DNA of 64,000 nt from Phycicoccus sp. HDW14 (GTDB lineage: Bacteria; Actinomycetota; Actinomycetes; Actinomycetales; Dermatophilaceae): the NCBI RefSeq assembly GCF_011383005.1, contig NZ_CP049935.1:2790001-2854000 (forward strand). Direction: 5' to 3'. Below the pieces are notes generated by a model. That model searched no databases and had not been told where the DNA came from. It saw nothing but the letters and a program-made list of their open reading frames with translations. Below, one piece after another: positions 25,667 to 34,300 of this stretch. Made by a program: the position numbers and the translations under genes. Positions within the stretch are counted from its first letter, which is position 1. Every line of letters begins with the position of its first letter.

Positions 25667-26335
25667 TCAGTGGCCGCGGTCGAGCCACTCGTGGAGGTGC
25701 GGGGCCTCGTCGCCGATGCCCGTCGGGTCGCCGTGGCCGGTGAGGACCACGGTCTCGGGCGGCAGGGTGAGCAGGCGCGTGCGGATGGACTCGACGATGG
25801 TCGGGAAGTCGCTGTACGAGCGACCGGTGGCGCCCGGCCCGCCGTTGAAGAGGGTGTCGCCGCTGAACAGCACCCCGAGCGCCGGCACGTGCAGGCAGCA
25901 GGCGCCCGGCGCGTGACCGGGGGTGTGCAGCACGGTGGCCTCGACGTCGCCGACGGTGAACACCTGGCCGTCGGCGAGCTCGCCGCCCGGCGCCGCGTCC
26001 TGGCTCTGGTCCCACAGCACGCGGTCGTCGGGGTGCAGCCACGCCGTGGCCCCGGTCTCGGCGACCAGGTCGGCGACGGCGTTGACGTGGTCGTTGTGGC
26101 CGTGGGTGCACACGACGGCGACGACGTGCCGCCCGCCCACGGCCTCGAGGATGGCACCCGCGTCGTGCGCCGCGTCGACCACGAGCACCTCGCGCTCGTC
26201 GCCGAGCAGCCAGACGTTGTTGTCGACCTCCCACGAGCCGCCGTCGAGCTCGAACAGCCCCGAGGTGACGACCCGCTCGACGCGCACGCCGCCGGCCGAG
26301 GTCGGGACGTCACGGCCGACCGGCGTCGCGCTCAC
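25667..26335 (-). CDS. Metallo-beta-lactamase-fold hydrolase linked to mycothiol formaldehyde dehydrogenase
   Basis: A 222-residue hydrolase. The metal motif is [13 protein letters not shown] (HxHxDH), then [38 protein letters not shown] and [14 protein letters not shown] carry the further His and Asp ligands. The GTG start at 26335 overlaps the stop of the dehydrogenase gene (GTGA). In actinobacteria this pairing suggests hydrolysis of the S-formyl-mycothiol made by the dehydrogenase. That substrate is inferred from context; the fold itself is certain. Confidence 0.88.
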   Translation of the reverse strand: MSATPVGRDVPTSAGGVRVERVVTSGLFELDGGSWEVDNNVWLLGDEREVLVVDAAHDAGAILEAVGGRHVVAVVCTHGHNDHVNAVADLVAETGATAWLHPDDRVLWDQSQDAAPGGELADGQVFTVGDVEATVLHTPGHAPGACCLHVPALGVLFSGDTLFNGGPGATGRSYSDFPTIVESIRTRLLTLPPETVVLTGHGDPTGIGDEAPHLHEWLDRGH

Positions 26336-27426
26336 GCCGGACCCTCCAGGACGACGACCGAGCGCAGCACCTCGCCCTTGTGCATCTTGTCGAAGGCGGA
26401 CTCGATGTCGTCGATCCCGATCCTCTCGCTGACGAAGGCGTCGAGGTCGAAGCGACCCTGCCGGTAGAGCTCGACGAGCATCGGGAAGTCGCGCGAGGGC
26501 AGGCAGTCGCCGTACCAGCTGGACTTCAGCGACCCACCGCGCCCGAAGATGTCGATCATCGGCAGGGTCACCTGCTGGTCGGGGGTCGGGACGCCGACGA
26601 GCACCACCGTGCCGGCGAGGTCGCGCATGTAGAAGGCCTGCTCGTAGGTCTCGGGACGCCCGACGGCCTCGACGACGACGTCGGCCCCGTGTCCACCGGT
26701 GAGCGCGCGCACCGCCTCGACCGCGTCCTCGGTGGAGGCGTCGACGGTGTGCGTGGCGCCGAAGCCCTTGGCGGCCTCGAGCTTGCGGGCGTCGACGTCG
26801 ACGGCGACGACGGTCGTGGCCCCGGCGATGTGGGCGCCGGCGATGGCGGCGTTGCCGACGCCACCGCACCCGATGACCGCCACCGAGTCGCCGCGCCCGA
26901 CCTGACCGGTGTTGACGGCGGCCCCGAAGCCGGCCATCACGCCGCAGCCGAGCAGCCCGACCGCGGCGGCATCGGCCTCGTCGACCTTCGTGCACTGGCC
27001 GGCGGCGACGAGCGTCTTCTCGATGAACGCGCCGATGCCGAGCGCCGGCGAGAGCTCGGTGCCGTCGGTGAGGGTCATCTTCTGCGTCGCGTTGTGGGTG
27101 GCGAAGCAGTACCAGGGCTTGCCCTTGAGGCAGGCGCGGCACTGCCCGCAGACGGCACGCCAGTTGAGGATGACGAAGTCGCCGGGCGCCACGTCGGTGA
27201 CCCCCTCGCCGACCGCCTCGACCCGGCCGGCGGCCTCGTGGCCGAGCAGGAAGGGGAAGTCGTCGTTGATGCCGCCCTCGCGGTAGTGCAGGTCGGTGTG
27301 GCAGACGCCGCAGGCCTCGACGGCCACGACGGCCTCTCCGGGCCCCGGGTCCGGGACGACGACGTCGACGAGCTCGACGGGAGCCCCCTTCGATCGCGCG
27401 ATGACACCCTTGACGGTCTGCGGCAT
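26332..27426 (-). CDS. mscR: S-(hydroxymethyl)mycothiol dehydrogenase
   Basis: A zinc- and NAD-dependent alcohol dehydrogenase that oxidises the formaldehyde-mycothiol adduct. The 364 residues match the usual length of about 361. Catalytic zinc ligands are in [12 protein letters not shown] and [14 protein letters not shown]; structural zinc Cys are in [15 protein letters not shown]. The nucleotide-binding motif is [20 protein letters not shown] followed by [14 protein letters not shown]. The segment [15 protein letters not shown] is typical of mycothiol-dependent enzymes. ATG 27426 has GAGGAGG upstream, and a TAGCGT -10 lies at 27473-27468 (minus). It is divergent from its likely regulator. 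Confidence 0.93.
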   Translation of the reverse strand: MPQTVKGVIARSKGAPVELVDVVVPDPGPGEAVVAVEACGVCHTDLHYREGGINDDFPFLLGHEAAGRVEAVGEGVTDVAPGDFVILNWRAVCGQCRACLKGKPWYCFATHNATQKMTLTDGTELSPALGIGAFIEKTLVAAGQCTKVDEADAAAVGLLGCGVMAGFGAAVNTGQVGRGDSVAVIGCGGVGNAAIAGAHIAGATTVVAVDVDARKLEAAKGFGATHTVDASTEDAVEAVRALTGGHGADVVVEAVGRPETYEQAFYMRDLAGTVVLVGVPTPDQQVTLPMIDIFGRGGSLKSSWYGDCLPSRDFPMLVELYRQGRFDLDAFVSERIGIDDIESAFDKMHKGEVLRSVVVLEGPA

Positions 27427-27571
27427 GGTTCCTCCTCGGTCGAGCGGCTCTGCTGGTCCGCGACCCACGCTAGTGCGGAGCGGGCGCGCGCCGGGAGCCC
27501 GCCGGGGCGTCCGCGGGCCGGTGCCGGTCGTCGCGGGCCGGCGCCGGCCGCTGCGGGGTGGGCGCTCTCCC

Positions 27572-27588
27572 CTTTCCCGCGGGGAAAG
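27572..27588. promoter_or_regulatory. Perfect palindrome, likely operator
   Basis: CTTTCCC-GCG-GGGAAAG is a perfect 17-base palindrome seven bases upstream of the TATCCT -10 (27595-27600) of the wHTH gene, thus over its -35 region. Dimeric winged-helix repressors bind such sites. It probably mediates autoregulation and may also act on mscR. Confidence 0.65.
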
Positions 27589-27606
27589 CCGACGTATCCT
27601 GACCGC

Positions 27607-27930
27607 ATGCCGCACCCGGTGTTCGACGAGGTCATCCACGAGCCGCACCGGCTGCGCATCTGCGCCTTCCTCGTGCCGGCCGCCGGGCGTGACTTCGGCG
27701 AGGTGCGCGACGCGATGGGCCTCTCGGACTCGGCGCTGTCCAAGCACCTCAAGGCGCTGACCGCCCAGGGGTACGCGCGGCTCGACCGCAGCGCGCGCGA
27801 CGGTCGGCAGGTCACCCGGGTGGCGCTGACCTCGGCCGGGCGGGAGGCCCTGTGCGGCCACGTCGCCGAGCTCCAGCGGATGGCCCGCATCGTCGGGGCC
27901 GACCGCCGCACCGGCCTGCGCGGCTCCTGA
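27607..27930 (+). CDS. Winged-helix transcriptional regulator (HTH_34/ArsR-like)
   Basis: A 107-residue regulator. After [16 protein letters not shown] come the helices [20 protein letters not shown] (recognition helix [12 protein letters not shown]) and the wing [20 protein letters not shown], then a dimer helix. This is the short single-domain type that often controls a neighbour. TATCCT lies six bases before the ATG, so the transcript is probably leaderless. It is divergent to mscR; control of formaldehyde detoxification is an inference from position. Confidence 0.83.
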   Translation: MPHPVFDEVIHEPHRLRICAFLVPAAGRDFGEVRDAMGLSDSALSKHLKALTAQGYARLDRSARDGRQVTRVALTSAGREALCGHVAELQRMARIVGADRRTGLRGS

Positions 27931-27961
27931 CCCCGCCTGACCCCGCCCGAGCGCGGAGTGC

Positions 27962-28450
27962 TCAGGCGCGGGGGACGACGAGGGCGGTCGCGACGGCGGC
28001 GACGCCCTCACCGCGCCCGGTGAGCCCGAGACCGTCGGTCGTCGTGCCGCTGACCGACACCGGAGCCCCGGCGGCCTCCGACAATGCGGCCTCGGCCTCG
28101 GCCCGGCGGCGGCCCACCTTCGGGGCGTTGCCGACGACCTGGACCGCGACGTTGCCGATGTCGTAGCCGGCCTCGCGCACCAGCCGCGCGGCCTCGGCGA
28201 GCAGCGTCACCCCGGACGCACCGGCCAGCTCGGGGCGGCCCGTGCCGAAGTGCGCCCCGAGGTCGCCGATCCCGGCGGCGGAGAAGAGGGCGTCGCAGGC
28301 CGCGTGGGCGGCGACGTCGGCGTCGGAGTGCCCGTCGAGCCCGGGCTCGCCCGGCCAGAGCAGCCCGGCCACCCACAGCTCGCGCCCGGACCCCTCGGCG
28401 GCCAGGGCGTGCACGTCGACGCCGACACCGACGCGGGGCAGGACGCTCAT
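27962..28450 (-). CDS. ispF: 2-C-methyl-D-erythritol 2,4-cyclodiphosphate synthase
   Basis: A MEP-pathway enzyme that makes the cyclic diphosphate on the route to isoprenoids. Its 162 residues include the zinc site [11 protein letters not shown] (DxH) and [30 protein letters not shown], and the C-terminal [20 protein letters not shown], all as in IspF. The ATG at 28450 has TAGCAT six bases upstream; the TAG of that -10 is also the ispD stop codon. So ispF can be read from its own leaderless promoter as well as from the ispD transcript. Confidence 0.95.
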   Translation of the reverse strand: MSVLPRVGVGVDVHALAAEGSGRELWVAGLLWPGEPGLDGHSDADVAAHAACDALFSAAGIGDLGAHFGTGRPELAGASGVTLLAEAARLVREAGYDIGNVAVQVVGNAPKVGRRRAEAEAALSEAAGAPVSVSGTTTDGLGLTGRGEGVAAVATALVVPRA

Positions 28451-28459
28451 GCCCCGATG

Positions 28460-29167
28460 CTAGGTGTACCCGGGCCCGCCGACGAGGCGCTCGGCGTGCG
28501 CGAGGTCGTCGACCGTCGTCACCTTGAACGCCCGGGAGTCCCCGTCGACGACGAGCACCCGGTGCCCGAGCGCCTCGACGAGCGCCGCGTCGTCGGTGGC
28601 CCCGGCACCCCCGGCGTGCGCCGCCTCGAGCACGTCGCGGCGGAAGCCCTGCGGCGTCTGGACGGCGCGCAGCGAGGACCGGTCGGGGGTCGAGGTGACC
28701 AGGCCCCGGTCGTCGACCGCCTTGACGGTGTCGACGACCGGCACGCCCGGGACGACCCCGACGTGCCCGGCCCGCACGGCCTCCACGACCCGGTCGAACA
28801 CGGCGACGGGCGTCAGGCACCGGGCGGCGTCGTGGACGAGGATGAGGTCGCACGTGGGGTCGAGGGCGGCCAGGCCGGCGGCGACCGATGCGGAGCGCTC
28901 GGCCCCTCCGGCCACCACGCGCGCACCGCGGGGCAGCGCGACGCCGGCCCACGCGGCGGCCTCGGGGTCGGACAGTGCGGGGGGTGCGACGACGACGAGC
29001 GACCCGAGCCCCTCGACCCGCACCACCGCCTCGAGCGCCCAGGCGAGCAGCGGGCGCCCGGCCAGGGGCACGAACGCCTTGGGCACCCCCGCCCCGAGCC
29101 GGGACCCCGACCCGGCCGCGACGACGACGACGCCCACGCCGCGAGGTGCGGCGTGGGCGTCGGTCAC
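28460..29167 (-). CDS. ispD: 2-C-methyl-D-erythritol 4-phosphate cytidylyltransferase
   Basis: Transfers CMP from CTP to methylerythritol phosphate in the MEP pathway. The 235-residue product has the nucleotide-binding start VVVVAAGSGSRLGAGVPKAF, then ILVHDAARCLTPVAVFDRVV and QTPQGFRRDVLEAA, GATDDAALVEALGHRVLVVD and FKVTTVDDLAHAE, all IspD marks. The GTG start at 29167 is 35 bases after the carD stop. The gene order carD-ispD-ispF is conserved in actinobacteria. Confidence 0.94.
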   Translation of the reverse strand: MTDAHAAPRGVGVVVVAAGSGSRLGAGVPKAFVPLAGRPLLAWALEAVVRVEGLGSLVVVAPPALSDPEAAAWAGVALPRGARVVAGGAERSASVAAGLAALDPTCDLILVHDAARCLTPVAVFDRVVEAVRAGHVGVVPGVPVVDTVKAVDDRGLVTSTPDRSSLRAVQTPQGFRRDVLEAAHAGGAGATDDAALVEALGHRVLVVDGDSRAFKVTTVDDLAHAERLVGGPGYT

Positions 29168-29202
29168 GTCAGATGGTGTCGTCGCCGGGGCGACGCACGG
29201 GG

Positions 29203-29685
29203 TCAGGACGCGAGGACCTCGTCGAGGATGGTCTCGGCCTTCTCCTCGTCGGTCTTCTCGGCGAGCGCGAGCTCGGAGACGAGGATCTGGCGGGCCTTGG
29301 CGAGCATGCGCTTCTCGCCGGCGGAGAGGCCGCGGTCCTTGTCGCGGCGCCACAGGTCGCGGACGACCTCGGCGACCTTGATGACGTCGCCGGAGGCGAG
29401 CTTCTCGAGATTGGCCTTGAAGCGGCGCGACCAGTTGGTCGGCTCCTCGGCGTACGGCGTGCGCAGGACCTCGAAGACCTTGTCGAGACCGGCCTTGTCG
29501 ACGACGTCGCGCACGCCGACGAGGTCACAGTTCTCGGCGGGAACCTCGATGACGAGGTCGCCCTGGGCGACCTTGAGCTTGAGGTAGAGCTTCTCCTCTC
29601 CGCGGATCGTGCGGGTCTTGATCTCCTCGATGCGCGCAGCCCCGTGGTGGGGGTACACGACCGTCTCGCCGACCTTGAAAACCAT
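29203..29685 (-). CDS. carD: RNA polymerase-binding transcription factor CarD
   Basis: Binds the RNA polymerase beta subunit and stabilises open promoter complexes, notably at rRNA promoters. The 160 residues comprise the RID/Tudor-like domain ([40 protein letters not shown]) and the C-terminal helical DNA-binding part ([20 protein letters not shown], with the wedge Trp in [19 protein letters not shown]). ATG 29685 follows GAAAGGGG; a TATCCT -10 is about 25 bases further up on the minus strand. Essential in mycobacteria. Confidence 0.96.
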   Translation of the reverse strand: MVFKVGETVVYPHHGAARIEEIKTRTIRGEEKLYLKLKVAQGDLVIEVPAENCDLVGVRDVVDKAGLDKVFEVLRTPYAEEPTNWSRRFKANLEKLASGDVIKVAEVVRDLWRRDKDRGLSAGEKRMLAKARQILVSELALAEKTDEEKAETILDEVLAS

Positions 29686-29889
29686 GTGTTGTTGGCCCCT
29701 TTCGCGGGTCTCAGGATACCACGACACGCCGGGTGCACCGAATGCAGAGTGCCGGCGTTCGTGCAGGTCAGAGGCCTGCGCAGGGTGTCCCGGAGAGATT
29801 TTCGGGGGTTGACAGGACGGCAGTTCCCGTGCTTTGCGCGCGCGCCGGGCGCGGGCGTCGCGCGGGACGGGACGGACCGTCCGGCGGCG

Positions 29890-29930
29890 CCGGCCGGACC
29901 TGCGCGCGCCCCCGGCCGGACCTGCGCGCG
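29890..29930 (+). repeat. Tandem 19-nt direct repeat upstream of lipoprotein gene
   Basis: CCGGCCGGACCTGCGCGCG occurs at 29890-29908 and again at 29912-29930 (period 22). It lies in the 277-base carD-lipoprotein divergent space, 20-60 bases before the TATCCT -10 (29949-29954). It may be a protein-binding site or chance repetition of GC-rich DNA. Confidence 0.5.
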
Positions 29931-29962
29931 TCCCCGGTGCGGCCCCGGCTATCCTTGCCCGC

Positions 29963-30463
29963 GTGAGCACCCGCGCCGCCTCCGCCCTCCGGTTCGCCGG
30001 CCTCGCCGCCGCCGCGCTGCTCGCCTCCGGGTGCGCGGTCTTCTCCCCCACCCAGACCGACTACCCGTACCTGCCGGCCGACGGCGTCGACCTGACGGTG
30101 CCCGGCCTGACGCTGCGCAACGTCGCGATCGTCGCCGGCGCCCAGGGGTCGCCCGGGGTCATCGTCGGGCAGGCCGTCAACGACGCCTCCGACGCCGTCG
30201 ACGTCGCCTTCGCCCTCGAGGGCACGCAGGGGGCCACGACCTCGGTGCCGGCCTACTCCGGCACCACCCTCTCGACCGCCACGACGAAGCTCGAGGTCGG
30301 GAACGTGCCGGTGGCCCCGGGTGCGATGGTGCAGCTGACCGTCACGACCCGGGAGGCCGGCCAGAACGTCGTCCTCGTGCCCGTCCTGGCGCCCGACCGG
30401 TACTACTCCGACCTCGCGGTCAGCCCCTCGGCGTCGCCGACGCCGTCGCCCACCTCGAGCTGA
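29963..30463 (+). CDS. Putative lipoprotein
   Basis: A 166-residue secreted lipoprotein: basic N-end, hydrophobic core [17 protein letters not shown] with lipobox LASGC near residue 24. The mature part looks like a single beta-sandwich domain ([40 protein letters not shown]) and ends in a Ser/Pro/Thr tail. Similar small lipoproteins are found in actinobacteria near carD or regX3, with no known role. GTG 29963 lies nine bases after TATCCT, so the mRNA is probably leaderless. Confidence 0.75.
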   Translation: MSTRAASALRFAGLAAAALLASGCAVFSPTQTDYPYLPADGVDLTVPGLTLRNVAIVAGAQGSPGVIVGQAVNDASDAVDVAFALEGTQGATTSVPAYSGTTLSTATTKLEVGNVPVAPGAMVQLTVTTREAGQNVVLVPVLAPDRYYSDLAVSPSASPTPSPTSS

Positions 30464-30488
30464 CGCCCGCCGCCCGGCCCTGAGGCTT

Positions 30489-31169
30489 TCAGGCCTCGAA
30501 CTTGTAGCCCAGGCCGCGCACCGTGAGGATGTGCGCCGGGTTCCCCGGGTCGGCCTCGACCTTGGCCCGCAGGCGCTTGACGTGCACGTCGAGGGTCTTG
30601 GTGTCGCCGACGTAGTCGCTGCCCCAGACCCGGTCGATGAGCTGCATCCGGGTCAGCACCCGGCCGGTGTTGCGCAGCAGCATCTCGAGCAGCTCGAACT
30701 CCTTGAGCGGGAAGGGCATCTGCTCGCCGCGGACCGTGACCACGTGGCGCTCGACGTCCATCCGCACGGGGCCGGCCTCGAGGGTGGTCGGCAGCAGCTC
30801 CTCGGGCTCTGCGCCGCGGCGCAGCACGGCCTTGATGCGGGCCAGCAGCTCGCGCGAGGAGTAGGGCTTGGTGACGTAGTCGTCGGCGCCGAGCTCGAGG
30901 CCCACGACCTTGTCGATCTCGCTGTCCTTGGCCGTGAGCATGATGACCGGCACGTTCGAGCGCTGGCGCAGGGCGCGGCAGACGTCGACCCCGGACAGGC
31001 CCGGCAGCATGAGGTCGAGCAGCACGAGGTCGGCCCCCGCGGCGTCGAACTGGCTGAGCGCCTCGTGCCCGTCGTCGGCCACCGACACCTCGTACCCCTC
31101 CTTGCTCAGCAGGTACGACAGCGGGTCGGAGAAGGACTCCTCGTCCTCGACGATCAGGATGCGCGTCAT
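30489..31169 (-). CDS. regX3: Response regulator RegX3
   Basis: OmpR/PhoB-type regulator of the phosphate response. Receiver domain, about residues 1-120: ILIVEDEESFSDPL (acidic pair), phospho-Asp in LVLLDLMLPGLSG, Thr in PVIMLTAKD and Lys in DDYVTKPYSSRELLARI. Winged-helix domain, about 130-225, has PFPLKEFELLEMLLRNTGRV, GDTKTLDVHVKRLRAKVE and TVRGLGYKFEA. It shares an ATGA overlap with senX3. Its likely targets in this window are the PHO-box-like sites before phoU and pstS. Confidence 0.95.
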   Translation of the reverse strand: MTRILIVEDEESFSDPLSYLLSKEGYEVSVADDGHEALSQFDAAGADLVLLDLMLPGLSGVDVCRALRQRSNVPVIMLTAKDSEIDKVVGLELGADDYVTKPYSSRELLARIKAVLRRGAEPEELLPTTLEAGPVRMDVERHVVTVRGEQMPFPLKEFELLEMLLRNTGRVLTRMQLIDRVWGSDYVGDTKTLDVHVKRLRAKVEADPGNPAHILTVRGLGYKFEA

Positions 31170-32365
31170 GCGGTGCTCTCTCCTCGGGAGGCGACGGCGA
31201 CACCGGGTCCGGGGTCGTCCGCGTCATCGGGGTCGACGGCCTGGGGGGCCGCGACCGGCAGTCTCATCGTGAACGTCGAGCCGCGCCCCTCCTGGCTCCA
31301 CACGGTGACCTCACCACCGTGGTTGGCGCAGACGTGCTTGACGATGGCCAGCCCGAGGCCGGTGCCGCCGGTGGCCCGCGAGCGGGCGGCGTCGACCCGG
31401 TAGAAGCGCTCGAAGATGCGCTCCTGCTCGGCCGCGGGGATGCCCTGGCCCTGGTCGGTGACGGCGATCTCGACGGCGTCGTCGACGAGCCGGGCGCCGA
31501 TGCCGACGCGGGTGCGGTCGTCGCTGTAGTTGACGGCGTTGGTCAGCAGGTTCGCCACGGCGGTGGTCAGCAGCTCGGCGTCGCCGAAGACCTTCAGGCC
31601 CCGCTCGGTGGCCAGCCCGAGGTCGATGTCCTTGGCCTCGGCCGCCACCCGCACCCGGTCGAGCGCCTCGACGAGCACGGTGCCGATGTCGACGAGCTCG
31701 GGCTCGTGGAGGGTGTCGGCGACCTGGAGGCGGGAGAGGTCGACGATCTCCTGGACGAGCCGCCCGAGCCGGGTGGCCTCCACCCGGATGCGCGAGGCGA
31801 AGCGGGCGACCGCCTCGGGGTCGTCCTTGCCGTCGAGCACGGCCTCGGCGAGCAGCGAGATGCCGCCGACGGGGGTCTTCAGCTCGTGCGAGACGTTGGC
31901 GACGAAGTCACGGCGCACCTCCTCGACCCGCCGGGCGTGCGTGTGGTCCTCGGCGAGGATGAGCACGTGGTGCAGGCCGAGGGTGGCCACGCGCACGCGC
32001 ATCACGACGCTGGCGTCGGGCGAGGGGCCGCGGGCCAGGTCGAGCTCGGCCTCGCGGATCACGCCGTCGCGGCGCACGAGCCGGGCGAGGTGGCGCAGCT
32101 CGGTGTGCACGAGCTCGCCGTGGCGCACGAGGCCGTAGGTGAGGGCGGGGGCGGAGGCCTTGACGACGGCGTCCGAGGTGTCGACGACGACGGCGATCGA
32201 GCGGAGCACCGACAGGACGTCGCCGACCCCACGGGCCAGCGGCGGCTCCTCGACCGCGGGCGCCTGGCTGAGGCTGCGCTCGGACCAGCGGCCGGCGAGG
32301 ACGCCGACGGCCCCGACGACGAGGCCGGCGGCCCCGCCGAGCGTCGCCGCGATCGTCGCATCCAC
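31166..32365 (-). CDS. senX3: Sensor histidine kinase SenX3
   Basis: Partner kinase of RegX3. The 399 residues show one N-terminal membrane helix (AATLGGAAGLVVGAVGVLAG), a PAS-like domain at about 45-140, the HisKA box FVANVSHELKTPVGGISLLA with its phospho-His, the N box LTTAVANLLTNAVNYSDD, and the G boxes DQGQGIPAAEQERIFERFYR and GTGLGLAIVKHV. In the PstSCAB-PhoU system such kinases are held inactive when phosphate is plentiful. The GTG at 32365 is preceded by TACGCT seven bases up, a leaderless promoter. It is divergent to phoU. Confidence 0.95.
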   Translation of the reverse strand: MDATIAATLGGAAGLVVGAVGVLAGRWSERSLSQAPAVEEPPLARGVGDVLSVLRSIAVVVDTSDAVVKASAPALTYGLVRHGELVHTELRHLARLVRRDGVIREAELDLARGPSPDASVVMRVRVATLGLHHVLILAEDHTHARRVEEVRRDFVANVSHELKTPVGGISLLAEAVLDGKDDPEAVARFASRIRVEATRLGRLVQEIVDLSRLQVADTLHEPELVDIGTVLVEALDRVRVAAEAKDIDLGLATERGLKVFGDAELLTTAVANLLTNAVNYSDDRTRVGIGARLVDDAVEIAVTDQGQGIPAAEQERIFERFYRVDAARSRATGGTGLGLAIVKHVCANHGGEVTVWSQEGRGSTFTMRLPVAAPQAVDPDDADDPGPGVAVASRGESTA

Positions 32366-32438
32366 GAGATCCAGCGTACGGCCGCGTTCCGGCCCCTCCG
32401 TTCGCCCCGGACCCGTGCCACGCACGCGGACTCCCGAA

Positions 32439-32471
32439 GTTCACCTCGGCATCGTCTGCGGTTCATCCCCG
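32439..32471 (+). promoter_or_regulatory. PHO-box-like repeats between senX3 and phoU
   Basis: GTTCACCTCGG (32439-32449) and GTTCATCCCCG (32461-32471) are separated by exactly 11 bases, so they fit an 11-bp direct-repeat register with a degenerate middle unit. Streptomyces PHO boxes are 11-bp repeats of GTTCACC. The site lies about 85 bases before phoU and 75 before senX3, so it could control both. Confidence 0.65.
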
Positions 32472-32556
32472 GGTGCGATGGTTCCCGGGCGACGGCGCGG
32501 ACCGCCGGCCACCGTCGCGCCCACCGAGCCCCGGAGACGAAGGACCACCACCCGTG

Positions 32557-33251
32557 ATGCGCAAGGCCTACCACGAGGAGCTCGACCGGATCGCCGAGAG
32601 CCTCGTCGAGATGACCCACCTCGCGGCGTCGGCGATGAGCCGGGCCACGACGGCCCTCCTCGACGCCGACGTCCACCTCGCCGACTCGGTGATCACCGCC
32701 GACGCCGACATCGACGCCCGCCGCGAGCAGATCGACCTGCTCTCCTTCGACCTGCTCGCCCTCCAGCAGCCGGTCGCCACCGACCTGCGCGTCGTCGTCA
32801 CGAGCATGCGGATGAGCAGCGACATCGAGCGGATGGGCGACCTCGCGCGGCACGTGGCCAAGGTCGCCCGGCTGCGCTACCCCGCCTCGGCCGTCCCCCG
32901 GAGCTGCGCGGGACCTTCCGGGAGATGGGGTCGGTCGCCGAGCTGATCGTCGAGAAGGTCGGGTCGGTCATCGCCCGGCGCGACGTCGCCGGCGCCCTCG
33001 AGGTGGCCCGCGACGACGACGCGATGGACCGCCTCCACCGCGACCTGTTCGCCCAGGTCACCGGGCCCGACTGGCCGCACGACACCGAGACCGCCGTCGA
33101 CATCACCCTCCTCGGCCGCTACTACGAGCGCTTCGCCGACCACGCGGTGTCGGTCGCCGAGCGGGTCGTCTGGATCGTCACGGGCGAGTGGGGCGACGAG
33201 GCCGGTGGCGGGCACGACGAGGTCGCCGACACCGCGTCGGCCGGGGCCTGA
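32557..33251 (+). pseudogene. phoU: Phosphate signalling protein PhoU, frame broken near 32897
   Basis: PhoU links the Pst transporter to the sensor kinase and keeps the response off in high phosphate. The ATG at 32557 gives MRKAYHEELDRIAESLVEMT, and the first helical repeat has the metal motif in RMSSDIERMGDLARHVAKVA. The frame fails in CCCCC at 32895-32899. Adding one C continues with ELRGTFREMGSVAELIVEKV and the second repeat TLLGRYYERFADHAVSVAER, to a stop at 33251. Repaired length is about 231 residues, close to the family norm. The conserved second half argues for a sequencing error. Confidence 0.9.
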
Positions 33252-33278
33252 CTCCGGCGGCCCGGACCACGCGCCGGG

Positions 33279-33296
33279 GTCGGCCGAACGGCCGAC
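33279..33296. terminator. Small hairpin after phoU
   Basis: GTCGGCC and GGCCGAC form a 7-bp stem with loop GAAC, 28 bases beyond phoU. A modest terminator candidate. The rest of this 203-base space holds an AT-richer patch (33345-33385, TTGTCA/TTGACC), likely the promoter of the next gene. Confidence 0.5.
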
Positions 33297-33454
33297 GTCC
33301 GGGGGACCGAACAGGCCCCTGACCTGCGATGACATCGGTGTCTTGTCAAATCTTGACCTGACTCTTACCGCCCCCGGAACTTAACGCCTGCGGCCGTCGA
33401 CGGGCCCGCCGACGATGGAGGACCAGCCACCCTCTCGCCGTCCAGGAGCCCGCC

Positions 33455-34204
33455 GTGGACACCCCCGCAGCCGCACGTCACACCGCCCGCCGCCCCGCCC
33501 TCCGTCGGGCCGCCGCCGCTCTCGCCCTCGTCGCCGGCCTGGGCCTGACCGCCCCCGCCGCCGCCGACGCGGCCGGCATCCGGCCCGTGCCCGTCGCGGC
33601 CACGGCGACGGCGAAGGCCGCCGCGGCGGTCGCGAGCCAGCGGCCGGTCGTGCTCCAGCGGATCGGCGCCCTGCGCTCCGACGTCACCCGCGCCACGGCG
33701 GCCCTGGCCGGCTCCGGGCTGCCGGCCACCGAGAAGCGGGTCAGGGCCCACCGGCTGCGGACCGCGCAGTCGACCCTGACGGCGGCCGCCCTGCGCGCCC
33801 GGTCGGCGCGCACGATGACCCAGCTGAGCGGTGCCGCCACCCTCGCCGAGCGGGTCGCCCCCGAGCTGCTGCCGACCTCGACCGAGGTGCTCGCCCGCGG
33901 ACGCGCCGCGCTCGACACCCTCGCCGTCGTGCGGCCCGACCTCGAGGACCTGGACTTCCGGGCCTCCGTCGGCGAGGCCAACGGCTTCGACGTCAGCACC
34001 TGGGCCGGCCCGGTGCGCGCCGGCCTGCCGAAGGCCGTGGACGCCGAGGCGCTCGCGACCCGCGTCGTCGACACCGTGTCGGCCACCGGCACCGTCACGT
34101 CGCAGGACCTCGCCGACCTCGTCTCCGCCGAGTCCCTGACCGCCGACGCCACCTCGCTCGAGGCAGCCGCCCGGGACGCTCGCGCCGCCCTCAACGGCTC
34201 CTGA
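33455..34204 (+). CDS. Secreted Ala-rich protein of unknown function
   Basis: A 249-residue protein with a clear Sec signal peptide: basic start, core AAAALALVAGLGLTAPAAA, likely cleavage after AAADA near residue 39. The mature part is helical and rich in Ala, Thr and Arg (RIGALRSDVTRATAALAGSG; ARSARTMTQLSGAATLAERV) and has no recognised motif. GTG 33455 follows CAGGAG. It stands between phoU and ppk2, followed by a strong hairpin. No function can be stated; a coiled cell-wall protein is possible. Confidence 0.7.
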   Translation: MDTPAAARHTARRPALRRAAAALALVAGLGLTAPAAADAAGIRPVPVAATATAKAAAAVASQRPVVLQRIGALRSDVTRATAALAGSGLPATEKRVRAHRLRTAQSTLTAAALRARSARTMTQLSGAATLAERVAPELLPTSTEVLARGRAALDTLAVVRPDLEDLDFRASVGEANGFDVSTWAGPVRAGLPKAVDAEALATRVVDTVSATGTVTSQDLADLVSAESLTADATSLEAAARDARAALNGS

Positions 34205-34233
34205 CGCCCCTGCGGCGGGAGGTCGCCGCCACC

Positions 34234-34268
34234 CACGGGGTCACCGACGTCACGCCGGTGACCCCGTG
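34234..34268. terminator. 13-bp hairpin before ppk2
   Basis: CACGGGGTCACCG (34234-34246) pairs perfectly with CGGTGACCCCGTG (34256-34268) around nine bases, 30 bases beyond the secreted-protein gene. Likely terminator; the ppk2 promoter follows directly. Confidence 0.78.
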
Positions 34269-34300
34269 CCCGTCCCGGCGCGCGGCGCTACGCTCGCGAC

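Noticed and set aside
29809..29814. TTGACA as a -35 on the plus strand upstream of the lipoprotein gene
   Set aside because: No acceptable -10 lies 16-18 bases downstream, and the gene already has TATCCT next to its start.
32557..33251. phoU as a real pseudogene
   Set aside because: Both halves are well conserved, and a single base in CCCCC repairs it; seven other genes show the same defect, so an error is more likely.
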